A stretch of DNA of 64,000 bases from an uncultured Collinsella sp. (lineage in GTDB: Bacteria; Actinomycetota; Coriobacteriia; Coriobacteriales; Coriobacteriaceae), in contig UQIB01000010.1 in NCBI GenBank assembly GCA_900541015.1, positions 5,939 to 69,938 on the forward strand. The letters run 5' to 3'. Position 1 is the first letter of the stretch. The number at the start of each line of letters is the position of its first letter. This document shows positions 53,244 to 61,828 of this stretch, one piece after another. The notes under the pieces are model-generated. The model did no database searches and was not told where the DNA came from. It saw nothing but the letters and a program-made list of their open reading frames with translations. A program made the position numbers and the translations under genes.

Positions 53244-53792
53244 ATGGCTGAAGTTGAAGTAAGGGCTTTGGGTCCCGACGACGTCGACGATATGGTCGAT
53301 CTGGACGAGCAGTCGGGCTACGAGGTCTATGACGAGTACGCGGACTTTGTTGAGGACGAGGACGAGGAGAATAGCAGCCTCTGGGGTGTCTTTGTCGATG
53401 ATGAGCTGGTCGGTTTTTGCGTAACGGGCGGTGCAGATGACCCCGACCTGCCGGATGCCGTTACGGAGCACCCGCTCAACGAGTGCACGTCGACGTTTTT
53501 GAGCCATGTGTATGTTGATCCTGACTACCGCGGTAACGGCTATGGCGCGCGCCTGGTACACGACGCCCTATTGGGATACTGGGAGAGCGAGGGCGAGCAG
53601 CAGCCTACATTCCTGGATCTGAGCGGATATCTCTTTGACGATGCTGATGCGGATCCGATTAAGCTCGCGCATCTGCTCATCGACTTCTTTGGTAAGAACG
53701 GGTTTGAGCCTATTCCCGATGATGAGCACGACATCACCTACACCTGCATGGTCTTGGATCCCAAGAACTTTAAGGACCCGGACGCAGAGTAG
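53244..53792 (+). CDS. GNAT-family N-acetyltransferase
   Basis: A 182-residue GNAT protein. The acetyl-CoA binding motif A is clear: LSHVYVDPDYRGNGYGARLV (R-G-x-G-x-G/A pattern), preceded by LWGVFVDDELVGFCVTGGAD. The protein is unusually acidic in its first third (EYADFVEDEDEENSS). The acyl acceptor is unknown; it may be a protein of the island or a small molecule. Ribosome site AAAGGA. The last gene with the island promoter. Confidence 0.85.
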   Translation: MAEVEVRALGPDDVDDMVDLDEQSGYEVYDEYADFVEDEDEENSSLWGVFVDDELVGFCVTGGADDPDLPDAVTEHPLNECTSTFLSHVYVDPDYRGNGYGARLVHDALLGYWESEGEQQPTFLDLSGYLFDDADADPIKLAHLLIDFFGKNGFEPIPDDEHDITYTCMVLDPKNFKDPDAE

Positions 53793-53837
53793 AGGCTGCG
53801 ATCTGTTGGCTCAGCTTCCCTAGTTGATGTTTGACGG

Positions 53838-53881
53838 GGCCGGGCGATCTAGTTGTGATGGCTGGACGTCCGGCCATTTTT
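53838..53881 (+). terminator. Probable terminator at the end of the island
   Basis: GGCCGG (53838-53843) pairs with CCGGCC (53870-53875) followed by A and a T run; the loop is long (26 bases), so it is weaker than the others. Confidence 0.45.
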
Positions 53882-53913
53882 GTTGCCTGTCGGGGTTGGT
53901 GGTCGGTGCGTTT

Positions 53914-53970
53914 GTCTCGATCTGTAACATCTGGCGGGGGATACGGGGTCTAGCTGTTACAGATCGAGAC
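53914..53970. repeat. Family A palindrome, copy 1 of a quadruple array
   Basis: GTCTCGATCTGTAACA (53914-53929) and TGTTACAGATCGAGAC (53955-53970) are exact inverted copies. Confidence 0.87.
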
Positions 53971-53994
53971 TGTTCCTCGACCGACAACTCAACT

Positions 53995-54051
53995 GTCTCA
54001 ATCTGTAACATCTGGGGCTGGTTTTGCTCCGTAACTGTTACAGATCGAGAC
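53995..54051. repeat. Family A palindrome, copy 2 of a quadruple array
   Basis: GTCTCAATCTGTAACA (53995-54010) and TGTTACAGATCGAGAC (54036-54051); one difference between arms that still permits a wobble pair in RNA. Confidence 0.85.
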
Positions 54052-54075
54052 GTTTGTGAGCCGTGTCGACCGTTT

Positions 54076-54132
54076 GTCTCGATCTGTAACACCTAGACGA
54101 AGATTCGGCCTGCAGATGTTACAGATCGAGAT
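54076..54132. repeat. Family A palindrome, copy 3 of a quadruple array
   Basis: GTCTCGATCTGTAACA (54076-54091) and TGTTACAGATCGAGAT (54117-54132). Confidence 0.85.
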
Positions 54133-54156
54133 GTTAACCAAGGAGGCTGACTGAAT

Positions 54157-54213
54157 GTCTCGATCCGTAACATGTAGACCCGGTTTTGTCTCGTAACTGT
54201 TACAGATTGAGAC
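54157..54213. repeat. Family A palindrome, copy 4 of a quadruple array
   Basis: GTCTCGATCCGTAACA (54157-54172) and TGTTACAGATTGAGAC (54198-54213). The four copies start at 53914, 53995, 54076 and 54157, exactly 81 bp apart. Confidence 0.85.
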
Positions 54214-54280
54214 AATTGACCCAGACTCGCCCCGTCCGCCCCGTCATCTGTGGTTTACGTGGGGGCATGCGAAGCACGGG

Positions 54281-54420
54281 TATACTAACCGGCGGCGAAT
54301 CTGCTCCATCGCTTAGAGCTGCTGCGTCTGGACGGCGCGTGATAGGGCTGCCAAAGCGATCGCCAGCGTGCTGAGCAACGTCCTCTCTGTGCGCACCCGT
54401 TTTTGTATGTATTAGCGCAC
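54281..54420 (+). promoter_or_regulatory. Candidate promoter and long leader of the DEAD-box gene
   Basis: TATACT (54281-54286) is a good -10 without an obvious -35. About 195 bases of leader would precede the ATG at 54486, with a hairpin GTGCGC (54389-54394) / GCGCAC (54415-54420). Long structured leaders are common for cold-inducible DEAD-box helicases; induction is inferred. Confidence 0.4.
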
Positions 54421-54485
54421 TACCAAGCACGCCCGCGCGGCCGCATGCCGTGCCCATTGCGCGTGCAGATAAGGAACAACGACAT

Positions 54486-56735
54486 ATGCGTAATTCTGTA
54501 TCCGACGTCACGGACGCCGAGATTCTGGACGAGGCCCGCGAGGCCATGACCCAGGCTGCCTTCGATGCTGCCGACGAGGCCAGCGCCGCCGAGACCGTCG
54601 AGTCCGCGACCGAGAACCTGCCCGCCTTTGACGAGCTGGGTCTTTCGGACGAGATGCTTCGTGCTATCGAGAACCTGGGCTACACGGCGCCTACGCCTGT
54701 CCAGGCTGGCTCGATCCCCGTGGTGCTCGAAGGCCGTGACCTGCTTGCCGCCGCCCAGACCGGTACCGGCAAGACGGCCGCCTTTTTGCTCCCGACCATG
54801 AACAGCCTGGAGCACATCGCTCCGCCCAAGCCCGTGCGTGAGCGCGGCGGCCGCAACCGCCGTCGCGGTGCTAAAAAGCCCGAGGGCAACGGCCGTGGCC
54901 CCGTGATGCTCGTCATCACCCCCACGCGCGAGCTTGCCCAGCAGATCGACGAGGTCGCGAGCAAAATCGCCGACGTCACGGGCCACGTTGCCGTGACCGT
55001 CGTGGGCGGCGTGAGCTACAAGCCGCAGACCGCGGCACTCAAGTACGGCTGCGATATCCTGGTCGCCACGCCGGGCCGTCTGGTCGATCTGATCGAGCAG
55101 GGTGCCTGCCACCTGGACGAGGTTAAGGTCCTGGTGCTCGACGAGGCCGATCGCATGCTCGACATGGGCTTTTTGCCCGCCGTCCGCCGCATTGTGCGCG
55201 AGACGCCGGCCGAGCGCCAGACGCTGCTGTTCTCGGCGACGCTCGACGAGGAGGCCGTGGGCGAGATCACTGATCTGGTGAGCGACCCGGCCCGCGTGGA
55301 GATCGCGCCCGCCACGTCGACCGCCGACACCGTCGACCAGTTTGTGTTCCCGGTGTCCATCGAGGCCAAGAACAACCTGTTGCCCGAGTTTCTCAAGAAG
55401 GAGGGCCCGGAGCGCACCATTGTCTTTATGCGCACCAAGCATCGCGCCGACAGCTGCTGCCGTCGTCTGGAGCGTAAGGGCATCAAGGCCGCCGCGATTC
55501 ACGGCAACCGCAGCCAGGCCCAGCGCGAGCGTGCCCTTTCGGCCTTCCGCGACGGTACCGTCGACGTGTTGGTGGCAACCGACGTGCTCGCCCGCGGCAT
55601 CGACATTAGCGACGTGCGCTACGTCGTGAACTTTGACGTGCCAGCCGAGCCGACCGACTACATCCACCGCATTGGCCGCACGGGCCGCGCCGGCGAGCTG
55701 GGCTGGGCCATCACGTTTGTGACCGAGCAGGACGTGGACGAGTTCTACGAGATCGAGAAGCTCATGGACAAGACTGCCGACATCTACGAGGCCGGCGACC
55801 TGCACGTGGGTCCCAATCCGCCCGCGGTTGATCCCGAGCGCGACCCTGCGGCCTTTAAGGTGAAGAAGAAGACCAAGCGCGGCAAGTCCAAGAGCAAGAA
55901 GAAGCTTGAGCAGGCACGTCGCGACGGCAAACGCAACGGCGATGACTACGGCGATGTGGCCGGTCGTTCTAACCGCGGTCGCGACGAGCGTCGCGGCGAC
56001 GGCGAGCGCCCGAGCCGTCCCAAGCGCGGCGGCAAGACCCGCGTGCGCGAGGGCGTTCAGGCTCGCGTGGACGCGGCCGTGGAGAGCGTTGCCCGCGAGG
56101 TGGCTGCCGAGGAGCGCGGCGGTGCTGGTGCCGTCGAGCAGGCCCCGCGCGGCAACCGTGCCGAGCGCCGTGCCAAGCAGTTCCAGGGCGAGGCGCATCG
56201 CCGTCGCCGCGAGGACGAGGACCGCGGCGGTCGTCGCCGTGTCGAGCGCGAGGACGAGGGCCGTGGCTCGCGTAGCGGCAAGCGTGGTGCGGGCAACCGT
56301 CGTCGTTCCGGTCGTGATGACGAGCGCAGTGGCCGTGACGAGCGTCGCGGCGGCGAGGGTCGCGGCGAGCGTGGCACCCGCAGCGGTGAGTCCCGTGGCG
56401 GCAAGCGCTTTGAAGAGCGCGGAGGCCGTGGCGGCGAGCGTCGCGAGGGTGCTCGCGGTAATGGCGGGCGCAGCGGTGCCGGTCGTTCTGGTGAGTCGCG
56501 CGATCGTCGCGATCCGCGTGCTAGCCGCGATCGTCGCGATGATTGGCGCAACTACGACGATACCCGCGAGGAGCGTCGCGGCGGCTACCGTGGTGGTCGC
56601 GGCGGCAACCAGGCCGGTTCCCGTGGCGGTCGTGCCGGCGGTCGCGATAACCGTGGCAGCTATGGTAACAATCGCGGCGGCAAGCGCGGCGGCAGCTCCC
56701 GTCGTCCCGGCGATGGCGGCGGCAAGCGCAAGTAA
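54486..56735 (+). CDS. DEAD-box RNA helicase with Arg/Gly-rich tail
   Basis: A 749-residue helicase. Core motifs in order: Q motif (GYTAPTPVQAGSIPVVLEGR), motif I AAQTGTGKTAAF, Ia PTRELAQQ, Ib TPGRL, II VLDEADRMLDMGF, III LFSATL, IV IVFMRTK, V VATDVLARGID, VI YIHRIGRTGRAG. An insert of basic residues lies after motif I (GGRNRRRGAKKPEG). The C-terminal ~270 residues are Lys- then Arg/Gly-rich (GGYRGGRGGNQAGSRGGRAG), an RNA-binding tail seen in DeaD/CsdA-type and actinobacterial RhlE-type helicases. It likely acts in ribosome assembly or RNA decay. The ATG at 54486 is chosen because the domain is preceded by RNSVSDVTDAEIL; the ribosome site is weak. Confidence 0.93.
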   Translation: MRNSVSDVTDAEILDEAREAMTQAAFDAADEASAAETVESATENLPAFDELGLSDEMLRAIENLGYTAPTPVQAGSIPVVLEGRDLLAAAQTGTGKTAAFLLPTMNSLEHIAPPKPVRERGGRNRRRGAKKPEGNGRGPVMLVITPTRELAQQIDEVASKIADVTGHVAVTVVGGVSYKPQTAALKYGCDILVATPGRLVDLIEQGACHLDEVKVLVLDEADRMLDMGFLPAVRRIVRETPAERQTLLFSATLDEEAVGEITDLVSDPARVEIAPATSTADTVDQFVFPVSIEAKNNLLPEFLKKEGPERTIVFMRTKHRADSCCRRLERKGIKAAAIHGNRSQAQRERALSAFRDGTVDVLVATDVLARGIDISDVRYVVNFDVPAEPTDYIHRIGRTGRAGELGWAITFVTEQDVDEFYEIEKLMDKTADIYEAGDLHVGPNPPAVDPERDPAAFKVKKKTKRGKSKSKKKLEQARRDGKRNGDDYGDVAGRSNRGRDERRGDGERPSRPKRGGKTRVREGVQARVDAAVESVAREVAAEERGGAGAVEQAPRGNRAERRAKQFQGEAHRRRREDEDRGGRRRVEREDEGRGSRSGKRGAGNRRRSGRDDERSGRDERRGGEGRGERGTRSGESRGGKRFEERGGRGGERREGARGNGGRSGAGRSGESRDRRDPRASRDRRDDWRNYDDTREERRGGYRGGRGGNQAGSRGGRAGGRDNRGSYGNNRGGKRGGSSRRPGDGGGKRK

Positions 56736-56768
56736 CATACGCGTCGCGCGGTAAGGCGAGATGAGTTT

Positions 56769-56802
56769 GGGCCCCGAGCAGACTATGCTCGGGGCCCTTT
56801 TT
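56769..56802 (+). terminator. Terminator after the DEAD-box gene
   Basis: GGGCCCCGAGCA (56769-56780) pairs perfectly with TGCTCGGGGCCC (56786-56797), then TTTTT. Confidence 0.92.
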
Positions 56803-56918
56803 AGTGCAAAGAGGTCAGAGCAAGGAGTGTCCCCGAGTGCCGGCAGAAAAGGATCGTCCCTAAGTGTCGCCTAAATACCGTTTATCGAAGAAAAAATACC
56901 GTTCGCCGGTCATAATGA

Positions 56919-56946
56919 TTGTTCCGGCTTTGGGCTTGTCTACAAT
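56919..56946 (+). promoter_or_regulatory. Candidate promoter of the PTS alpha-glucoside operon
   Basis: TTGTTC (56919-56924), 16 bp, TACAAT (56941-56946). Confidence 0.6.
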
Positions 56947-56971
56947 AACCCCCGTAAAAAGAAATGCGGAA

Positions 56972-57004
56972 GGTTACCGAGTCCCCTCGGACGTGGGCCT
57001 AACC
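56972..57004 (+). promoter_or_regulatory. Candidate antiterminator RNA site in the operon leader
   Basis: Outer pair GGTTA (56972-56976) / TAACC (57000-57004) encloses CCGAG (56977-56981) / CTCGG (56986-56990) with an internal loop. LicT-type proteins bind short hairpins of this general shape, and a LicT-like gene lies in the operon. I see no clear overlapping terminator, so this is tentative. Confidence 0.35.
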
Positions 57005-57084
57005 AAAGTCTTTGAACGGGTGTGTCTCTATGGATGCATTCGGTTGATTTTGGTTGGGCTATATTTATGAAGGGACATGCCACC

Positions 57085-57597
57085 ATGGGTTTCTTTTCTC
57101 GCCTTATGGGTGGCTCGGACAAGCAGGCGACTGCGACTTCCGAGTTCGAGATTCTCGCCCCTGTTTCCGGCGAGCTTGTTAATCTAGAAAATACCAATGA
57201 CCCCGCTTTTAGCAGTCGTGCAGTGGGCGATGGCGTTGCCGTGGTTCCCCAAGAGGGAACGGTGTGCGCTCCTGTTTCCGGTACCGTTGCGGCGCTGTTT
57301 CCGACTGAGCACGCGCTGGGCATCATGTCCGACGACAGCTCTGCTCAGGTGATGCTGCACATCGGAATCGACACTGTTAAGCTTGAGGGCAAGGGCTTCC
57401 ATGCGCTTGTTGCCCAGGGTGACCATGCCGACGCGGGCCAGCCCCTCGTCGAGGTCGATTTCGACGCGGTTCGCGCTGCCGGCTTCGATCCCACGGTCTT
57501 CGTTATCGTGTGCGAGCGTTCGGAGAACTCGACTCTTCGTGAGCATGCTTCCGGCCCTGTTGCTGTTAAAGAGCCTGTCGTCTGGCTTTCCGAGTAA
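57085..57597 (+). CDS. PTS EIIA component (glucose family)
   Basis: A 170-residue EIIA-Glc type protein. The phosphorylated His is His92 in QVMLHIGIDTVKLEGKGFHA, with the partner His76 in PTEHALGI; the fold signature ILAPVSGELVNLENTNDPAF is present. It takes phosphate from HPr and gives it to EIIB. First gene of an operon with a LicT-like antiterminator, an IICB permease without EIIA, and a GH4 glycosidase. Since MurP (2477-3907) also lacks EIIA, this protein may serve both. ATG 57085 has AAGGGA upstream; the frame opens earlier. Confidence 0.9.
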   Translation: MGFFSRLMGGSDKQATATSEFEILAPVSGELVNLENTNDPAFSSRAVGDGVAVVPQEGTVCAPVSGTVAALFPTEHALGIMSDDSSAQVMLHIGIDTVKLEGKGFHALVAQGDHADAGQPLVEVDFDAVRAAGFDPTVFVIVCERSENSTLREHASGPVAVKEPVVWLSE

Positions 57598-57603
57598 ATT
57601 CTT

Positions 57604-58470
57604 ATGGTGGGTACCGTGGTTATCAAGCGAGTTTTTAACAACAACGTCGCAATGGTCACTTCGGACGATGGCTCCGAGCTCATCGTCATCGGTCGAGGCC
57701 TCTGCTTTGGCCGTCATGCCGGCGATGCCATCGACGAGGCGTCGATCGAAAAGACCTACGCGTTGCAGGAGGGAACTTCTCAGGATTCGCGTACGATTGA
57801 CCGCTTGGCACATCTTTTGGAGTCCATCCCCACCGTCAACCTCGTGATTTCCGAGGACATCGTTCAGATGCTTCGTCGAGAGCTCAATGTCGATATCAAT
57901 GACAAGATCCTCATCGCTCTCGCAGACCATATTAGCCTCGCCCTCGATCGCGAGCGCAAAGGCGTTCCCTGCGAGAACCCGCTGCTGCTCGAGATCCAGC
58001 AGTTCTATCGCAAGGAGTACGCGCTTGCGGGCCGTGCCCTTCAGATTATTAAGGACTATCTGGGCATTGAGATGAGCGAGGAGGAGCAGGGTTTCATTAC
58101 CTTGCATATCGTCAACGCCACCATGCCGCAGCGCTCTGACCGTCTAATCATCTCGGTCCAGCTTGTTCGCGACGTGCTTGCGATTGTTTCCGAGCGCTAT
58201 GCTACGACCCTCGATGACACCTCGCTGCCTTACGAACGCTTCGTTCGTCACCTGCAGTTTTTCGCACAGCGAGCGCTCGATCCTACGGCCGGGCAAATCA
58301 ACGGAGACGCGCTGTTCCGAATCGATGAAACGGCGTATCCGTGCGCATTCTCGTGCGCGGACGCCATAGCCGCCCACTTGTCGTCTACCTTTAACGTTGT
58401 CGTTACCGATGCCGAGAAGAGTTATCTCGCATATCACATTGTTAACCTGCTTGGAGAACCTGGTCTCTAG
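57604..58470 (+). CDS. BglG/LicT-family transcriptional antiterminator
   Basis: A 288-residue protein: N-terminal RNA-binding CAT domain (about 4-60, VIKRVFNNNVAMVTSDDGSE and VIGRGLCFGRHAGDAIDEAS) and two PTS regulation domains PRD1 (about 70-170) and PRD2 (about 180-288) with conserved His residues (ADHISLAL, ITLHIVNA, YLAYHIVNLLGE). Such proteins bind a leader hairpin and stop termination when sugar is present. It lies between the EIIA and IICB genes and should control this operon. ATG 57604 has no good ribosome site, so translation may be coupled to the EIIA gene ending at 57597. Confidence 0.9.
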   Translation: MVGTVVIKRVFNNNVAMVTSDDGSELIVIGRGLCFGRHAGDAIDEASIEKTYALQEGTSQDSRTIDRLAHLLESIPTVNLVISEDIVQMLRRELNVDINDKILIALADHISLALDRERKGVPCENPLLLEIQQFYRKEYALAGRALQIIKDYLGIEMSEEEQGFITLHIVNATMPQRSDRLIISVQLVRDVLAIVSERYATTLDDTSLPYERFVRHLQFFAQRALDPTAGQINGDALFRIDETAYPCAFSCADAIAAHLSSTFNVVVTDAEKSYLAYHIVNLLGEPGL

Positions 58471-58479
58471 GCATAACGT

Positions 58480-58530
58480 GCCCACACATCGATTGATATA
58501 AGGCAGGGCTTACGGTCTTGCCCAGGGCAC
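58480..58530 (+). promoter_or_regulatory. Nested hairpins between the antiterminator and the permease
   Basis: GTGCCC and GGGCAC pair at the outside, and GGGC/GCCC pair inside near the right end. It may be an RNA element for differential expression within the operon or mRNA processing. No T run follows. Confidence 0.35.
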
Positions 58531-58569
58531 ATCTGTCTTAATTTGCGGAAAAGGAAGGGGAGTACCGTT

Positions 58570-60186
58570 ATGACCGCAAAAAAGAAGTTCAATTTCAAAG
58601 CGCCGTTGGAGGTGTTCGCGAAGTCAATCGTCCAGCCGATGATGTATCTCTCGGTTGCCGGCATCCTGCTCATCGTGGGCATCATTCTGACCAACAAGAC
58701 CATCTGCGCTTTGGTCCCCGTACTGGGCTCCGGTCCGTTCCAGCTTGTGGGCGCCGTTGTCTATCAGTCGCTGATGTTTATCATCAACAACCTCTCGATT
58801 CTGTTCTGCGTGGGCATCGCCGGCGCCATGGCAAAGAAGAACAAGGGCCATGCTTCGCTGATCGCCCTGATGTCGTTCTTCCTGTTCCTGCAGGCTAACA
58901 ACATCGTGCTCAACGCCACCGGCTCTCTTGCCGATGCGAGCGGCATGCTCGGTCTTACCGGAACCGGCCAGGCCACCGTTATGGGCATCCAGGTGCTCGA
59001 TACCGGCGTGTTTGGCGGCATCATCCTTGGTTGCATCACCGGTGCCGTGTTCAACAAGTACTCGAACAAGCAGTTCCCCATTGCCCTTTCGATGTTCTCG
59101 GGCGTTCGCTTCCCGTTCCTGATCATGATCATCATTTCCTGGATCATGGGCGCTGGCTTCTGCATCGTTTGGCCTCCGGTTCAGGGTGCCATCTCCTCCG
59201 TTGCCGGCATCATTAAGGAGTCGGGCAACATCGGTCTGTTTATCTACGGCATGCTCAACAAGCTGCTCGTTCCCACCGGTCTGCACCACCTCATCTACAC
59301 CCCGTTCCAGTTCTCCGATGTGGGCGGCACCCTTACGCTGGGTGATCAGGTTATCGCCGGCGCTTATCCCATCCGTGTTGCCGAGATGGCAATGACGGGC
59401 CAGCCCTTCTCCGATAGCACCTACTTCAACAGCTACACCTTCAACAACTTGTGGCCCTACATCGGTATCGGTCTCGCCTTTATCTTCACCGCTTACAAGG
59501 GGAATAAGGATAAGACCAAGGCCGTTATCATCCCGCTGATCATCACCGCCGTGCTCTCCTGTGTCACCGAGCCCATGGACTTCCTCTTTGTCTTTGCCGC
59601 TCCCGTGCTCTTTGTCGTTCACTCGGTTCTTTCCGGCATCTTCCTGGTCCTGCTCAAGGTCCTCTCCGTGCCCGCTTCGACTGCAGGCGGCATCATCAAC
59701 ATCGTGGTCTCCAACCTGGTCCTGGGTGTCGATAAGACCAACTGGCCGATGATGCTCGTGCTCGGAGTCGTCAACGCCGCGCTGTACTTCTTCCTCTTCA
59801 CCTTCCTTATCAAGAAGCTCAACCTCCACACGCCTGGTCGCGAGGAGGAGTCCGAGCTCGCCGAGTCCGTTGCCGAGGGCGAGGCCGCCGCGTCTGTTGC
59901 GGTGAAGCAGGGCGCTGTTGCCGCGGCTCCCGCAGAGGGCGTCGATGCAGGTATTGCCGACCTGGTCGCAGGTCTTGGCGGCAAGGACAACATCGAGGAG
60001 CTCGAGAACTGCTTTACGCGTCTTCGCGTGAACGTTAAGAACCCGGACCTCATCGATGAGAACCTCATCAACCACGTGCCCAACAGCGGCATCAACCGCA
60101 ACGGCAACAATATCCAGATCATCTTTGGCATGAAGGTCGCCGAGATGCGCGACAAGGTCGAAAACGCAATTGAGAAGGAGCAGTAA
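58570..60186 (+). CDS. PTS alpha-glucoside-type EIICB permease
   Basis: A 538-residue permease: N-terminal EIIC (about 1-420, ten or so helices, with VGIAGAMAKKNKGHASLIAL and LVPTGLHHLIYTPFQFSDVG) and C-terminal EIIB (about 455-538) with the phosphorylated Cys in LENCFTRLRVNVKNPD. C-B order and the Ala-rich linker match maltose or alpha-glucoside permeases (MalX/AglA type). Together with the GH4 enzyme next door this points to uptake of maltose or related alpha-glucosides such as sucrose isomers. EIIA is supplied from 57085-57597. ATG 58570 has AAGGGGAG upstream. Confidence 0.88.
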   Translation: MTAKKKFNFKAPLEVFAKSIVQPMMYLSVAGILLIVGIILTNKTICALVPVLGSGPFQLVGAVVYQSLMFIINNLSILFCVGIAGAMAKKNKGHASLIALMSFFLFLQANNIVLNATGSLADASGMLGLTGTGQATVMGIQVLDTGVFGGIILGCITGAVFNKYSNKQFPIALSMFSGVRFPFLIMIIISWIMGAGFCIVWPPVQGAISSVAGIIKESGNIGLFIYGMLNKLLVPTGLHHLIYTPFQFSDVGGTLTLGDQVIAGAYPIRVAEMAMTGQPFSDSTYFNSYTFNNLWPYIGIGLAFIFTAYKGNKDKTKAVIIPLIITAVLSCVTEPMDFLFVFAAPVLFVVHSVLSGIFLVLLKVLSVPASTAGGIINIVVSNLVLGVDKTNWPMMLVLGVVNAALYFFLFTFLIKKLNLHTPGREEESELAESVAEGEAAASVAVKQGAVAAAPAEGVDAGIADLVAGLGGKDNIEELENCFTRLRVNVKNPDLIDENLINHVPNSGINRNGNNIQIIFGMKVAEMRDKVENAIEKEQ

Positions 60187-60189
60187 ACA

Positions 60190-61572
60190 ATGATCATTAC
60201 TCTGTGTGGTGGCGGATCCACCTTTACCCCCGGCATCGTCAAGTCCATCGCCCTGCGCAAGGACGAGCTCGACGTTGACGAGATTCGTCTGTACGACATC
60301 AACGAGGAGCGCCAGCGCAAGATCGGCGTGCTCGTGGACTGGATTTTGCACGAGGACCTCGGCCTGGACATCAAGCTCACGGTGACCACCGACAAAGAGA
60401 CGGCTTTTACGGATGCCAGCTTCGTGTTTGCCCAGATGCGCGTGGGCGGCTACGCCATGCGCGAGCAGGACGAGAAAATTCCGCTGCGTCACGGCTGCGT
60501 GGGTCAGGAGACTTGTGGTTGCGGCGGCCTTGCCTACGGCATGCGCACCATCTTCCCCATGGTCGAGCTGATCGATGACGTTGAGAAGTACGCCAAGAAG
60601 GATTACTGGATTCTCAACTACTCCAACCCTGCCGCCATTGTCTCCGAGGGCTGCCGCGTGCTGCGTCCCAATGCTCGCATCATTAACATCTGCGACATGC
60701 CGATCGCGATCATCGACGTGGTTTGCGCCGCGCTCGATATCGACAAGAAGGATGTCGAGTACGATTACTTTGGCCTCAACCACTTTGGTTGGTTCACCTC
60801 GATCCGCCACAAGGGCGAGGAGGTGCTCCCGCAGCTGCGCGAGTACATTAAGGAGCACGAGATTCTGCTGCCCGATTCCTACCTCAAGGGCATGGGCTCG
60901 CTCATGGCGAAGAAGCCCGAGGAGGCCACCGACGAGCACCCCGAGCAGAACCGCCACACCAAGGGCAGCTGGTACTACGTCTGGAAGGGCGAGTACGAGA
61001 TCATGGAGTGCTTCCCGGAGTACCTGCCCAACACGTATCTGAACTACTACCTGCAGCAGAAGGAGTTCGTCGAGCATTCCAACCCCGAGCGCACCCGTGC
61101 TAACGAGGTTGAGGAGACGCGCGAGAAGAACCTCTTCGACGGCATCGACCACTACGAGAAGACCGGCGAGATCGACGAGAGCACGTTCTATGCGGGCAGC
61201 CACGGCGACTGGATTGCCGATCTGGCCATCGCTCTGAAGAACGATACCAAGCAGCGTTTCCTGGTCATTTGCGAGAACAAGGGTGCTATCCCCAACATGC
61301 CCTACGACGCTATGGTCGAGCTGCCTGCCTACATTGGCAAGAACGGCCCCGAGGTCATCAGCCGCGATAACATTCCTCTGTTCCAGCAGGGCCTCATGAT
61401 GCAGCAGCTGAACTCGGAGAAGCTCGTGGTCGAGGCTACGATCGAGGGTTCGTACGAGAAGGCGCTCAAGGCCTTTACGCTGAACAAGACCGTGCCGTCG
61501 ATGAAGGTCGCCAAGGAGGTTCTCGACGACATGATCGAGGCCAACAAGGGTTACTGGCCCGAGCTTAAGTAA
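60190..61572 (+). CDS. GH4 6-phospho-alpha-glucosidase
   Basis: A 460-residue family 4 glycosidase. It uses NAD+ and a divalent metal: the NAD fold starts ITLCGGGSTFTPGIVKSIAL, and metal or catalytic residues include Cys168 in INICDMPIAI and His198 in GLNHFGWF. The CDMP motif marks the 6-phospho-alpha-glucosidase branch (MalH, AglB, GlvA), as distinct from the beta branch. It hydrolyses the phosphorylated disaccharide imported by the preceding permease to glucose-6-P and a sugar. It begins 3 bases after the permease gene. A strong terminator follows. Confidence 0.92.
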   Translation: MIITLCGGGSTFTPGIVKSIALRKDELDVDEIRLYDINEERQRKIGVLVDWILHEDLGLDIKLTVTTDKETAFTDASFVFAQMRVGGYAMREQDEKIPLRHGCVGQETCGCGGLAYGMRTIFPMVELIDDVEKYAKKDYWILNYSNPAAIVSEGCRVLRPNARIINICDMPIAIIDVVCAALDIDKKDVEYDYFGLNHFGWFTSIRHKGEEVLPQLREYIKEHEILLPDSYLKGMGSLMAKKPEEATDEHPEQNRHTKGSWYYVWKGEYEIMECFPEYLPNTYLNYYLQQKEFVEHSNPERTRANEVEETREKNLFDGIDHYEKTGEIDESTFYAGSHGDWIADLAIALKNDTKQRFLVICENKGAIPNMPYDAMVELPAYIGKNGPEVISRDNIPLFQQGLMMQQLNSEKLVVEATIEGSYEKALKAFTLNKTVPSMKVAKEVLDDMIEANKGYWPELK

Positions 61573-61604
61573 AAGCAACAGGGTTGCTGACCGCATACCT
61601 GGAG

Positions 61605-61642
61605 CAATGCCCCGTCCACGTGATTGCGTGGGCGGGGCATTG
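61605..61642 (+). terminator. Terminator of the alpha-glucoside operon
   Basis: CAATGCCCCGTCCACG (61605-61620) pairs with CGTGGGCGGGGCATTG (61627-61642) with one mismatch, with T-rich sequence after it. Confidence 0.8.
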
Positions 61643-61743
61643 TCATTTGGTAACGCGTTTTATCAAATATGGCATTTATCTGCGGTAATGTTCTATTTCA
61701 CCGCTGAGGGTGACATTTCATGCCGCCTGCCGAACTGCGTGGA

Positions 61744-61764
61744 GACCTAACAACTTTTTAGGTC
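61744..61764. promoter_or_regulatory. Palindrome upstream of the redox operon
   Basis: GACCTAA-CAACTTT-TTAGGTC lies 65 bp before the start at 61829. It could be an operator or a small hairpin. A degenerate family B trace (TATTTCACCGC) lies at about 61694-61704. Confidence 0.35.
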
Positions 61765-61828
61765 AGTGTTGTGCGTGTAGCAATTTCGCCCGGCCTCGCC
61801 TCCGGGCTGCCATGTGAGAGGGGATCTT

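Noticed and set aside
23775..53792. Tellurite-resistance (Ter) type signalling cluster
   Set aside because: No TerB, TerC, TerD or TerY-like protein is visible.
54420..56738. Ala/Thr-rich 772-codon minus frame opposite the DEAD-box gene
   Set aside because: Artefact of the Arg/Gly-rich helicase tail read backwards.
58624..61596. 990-codon minus-strand frame spanning the PTS permease and GH4 genes
   Set aside because: It covers two clearly identified genes on the opposite strand and has no recognisable domain.
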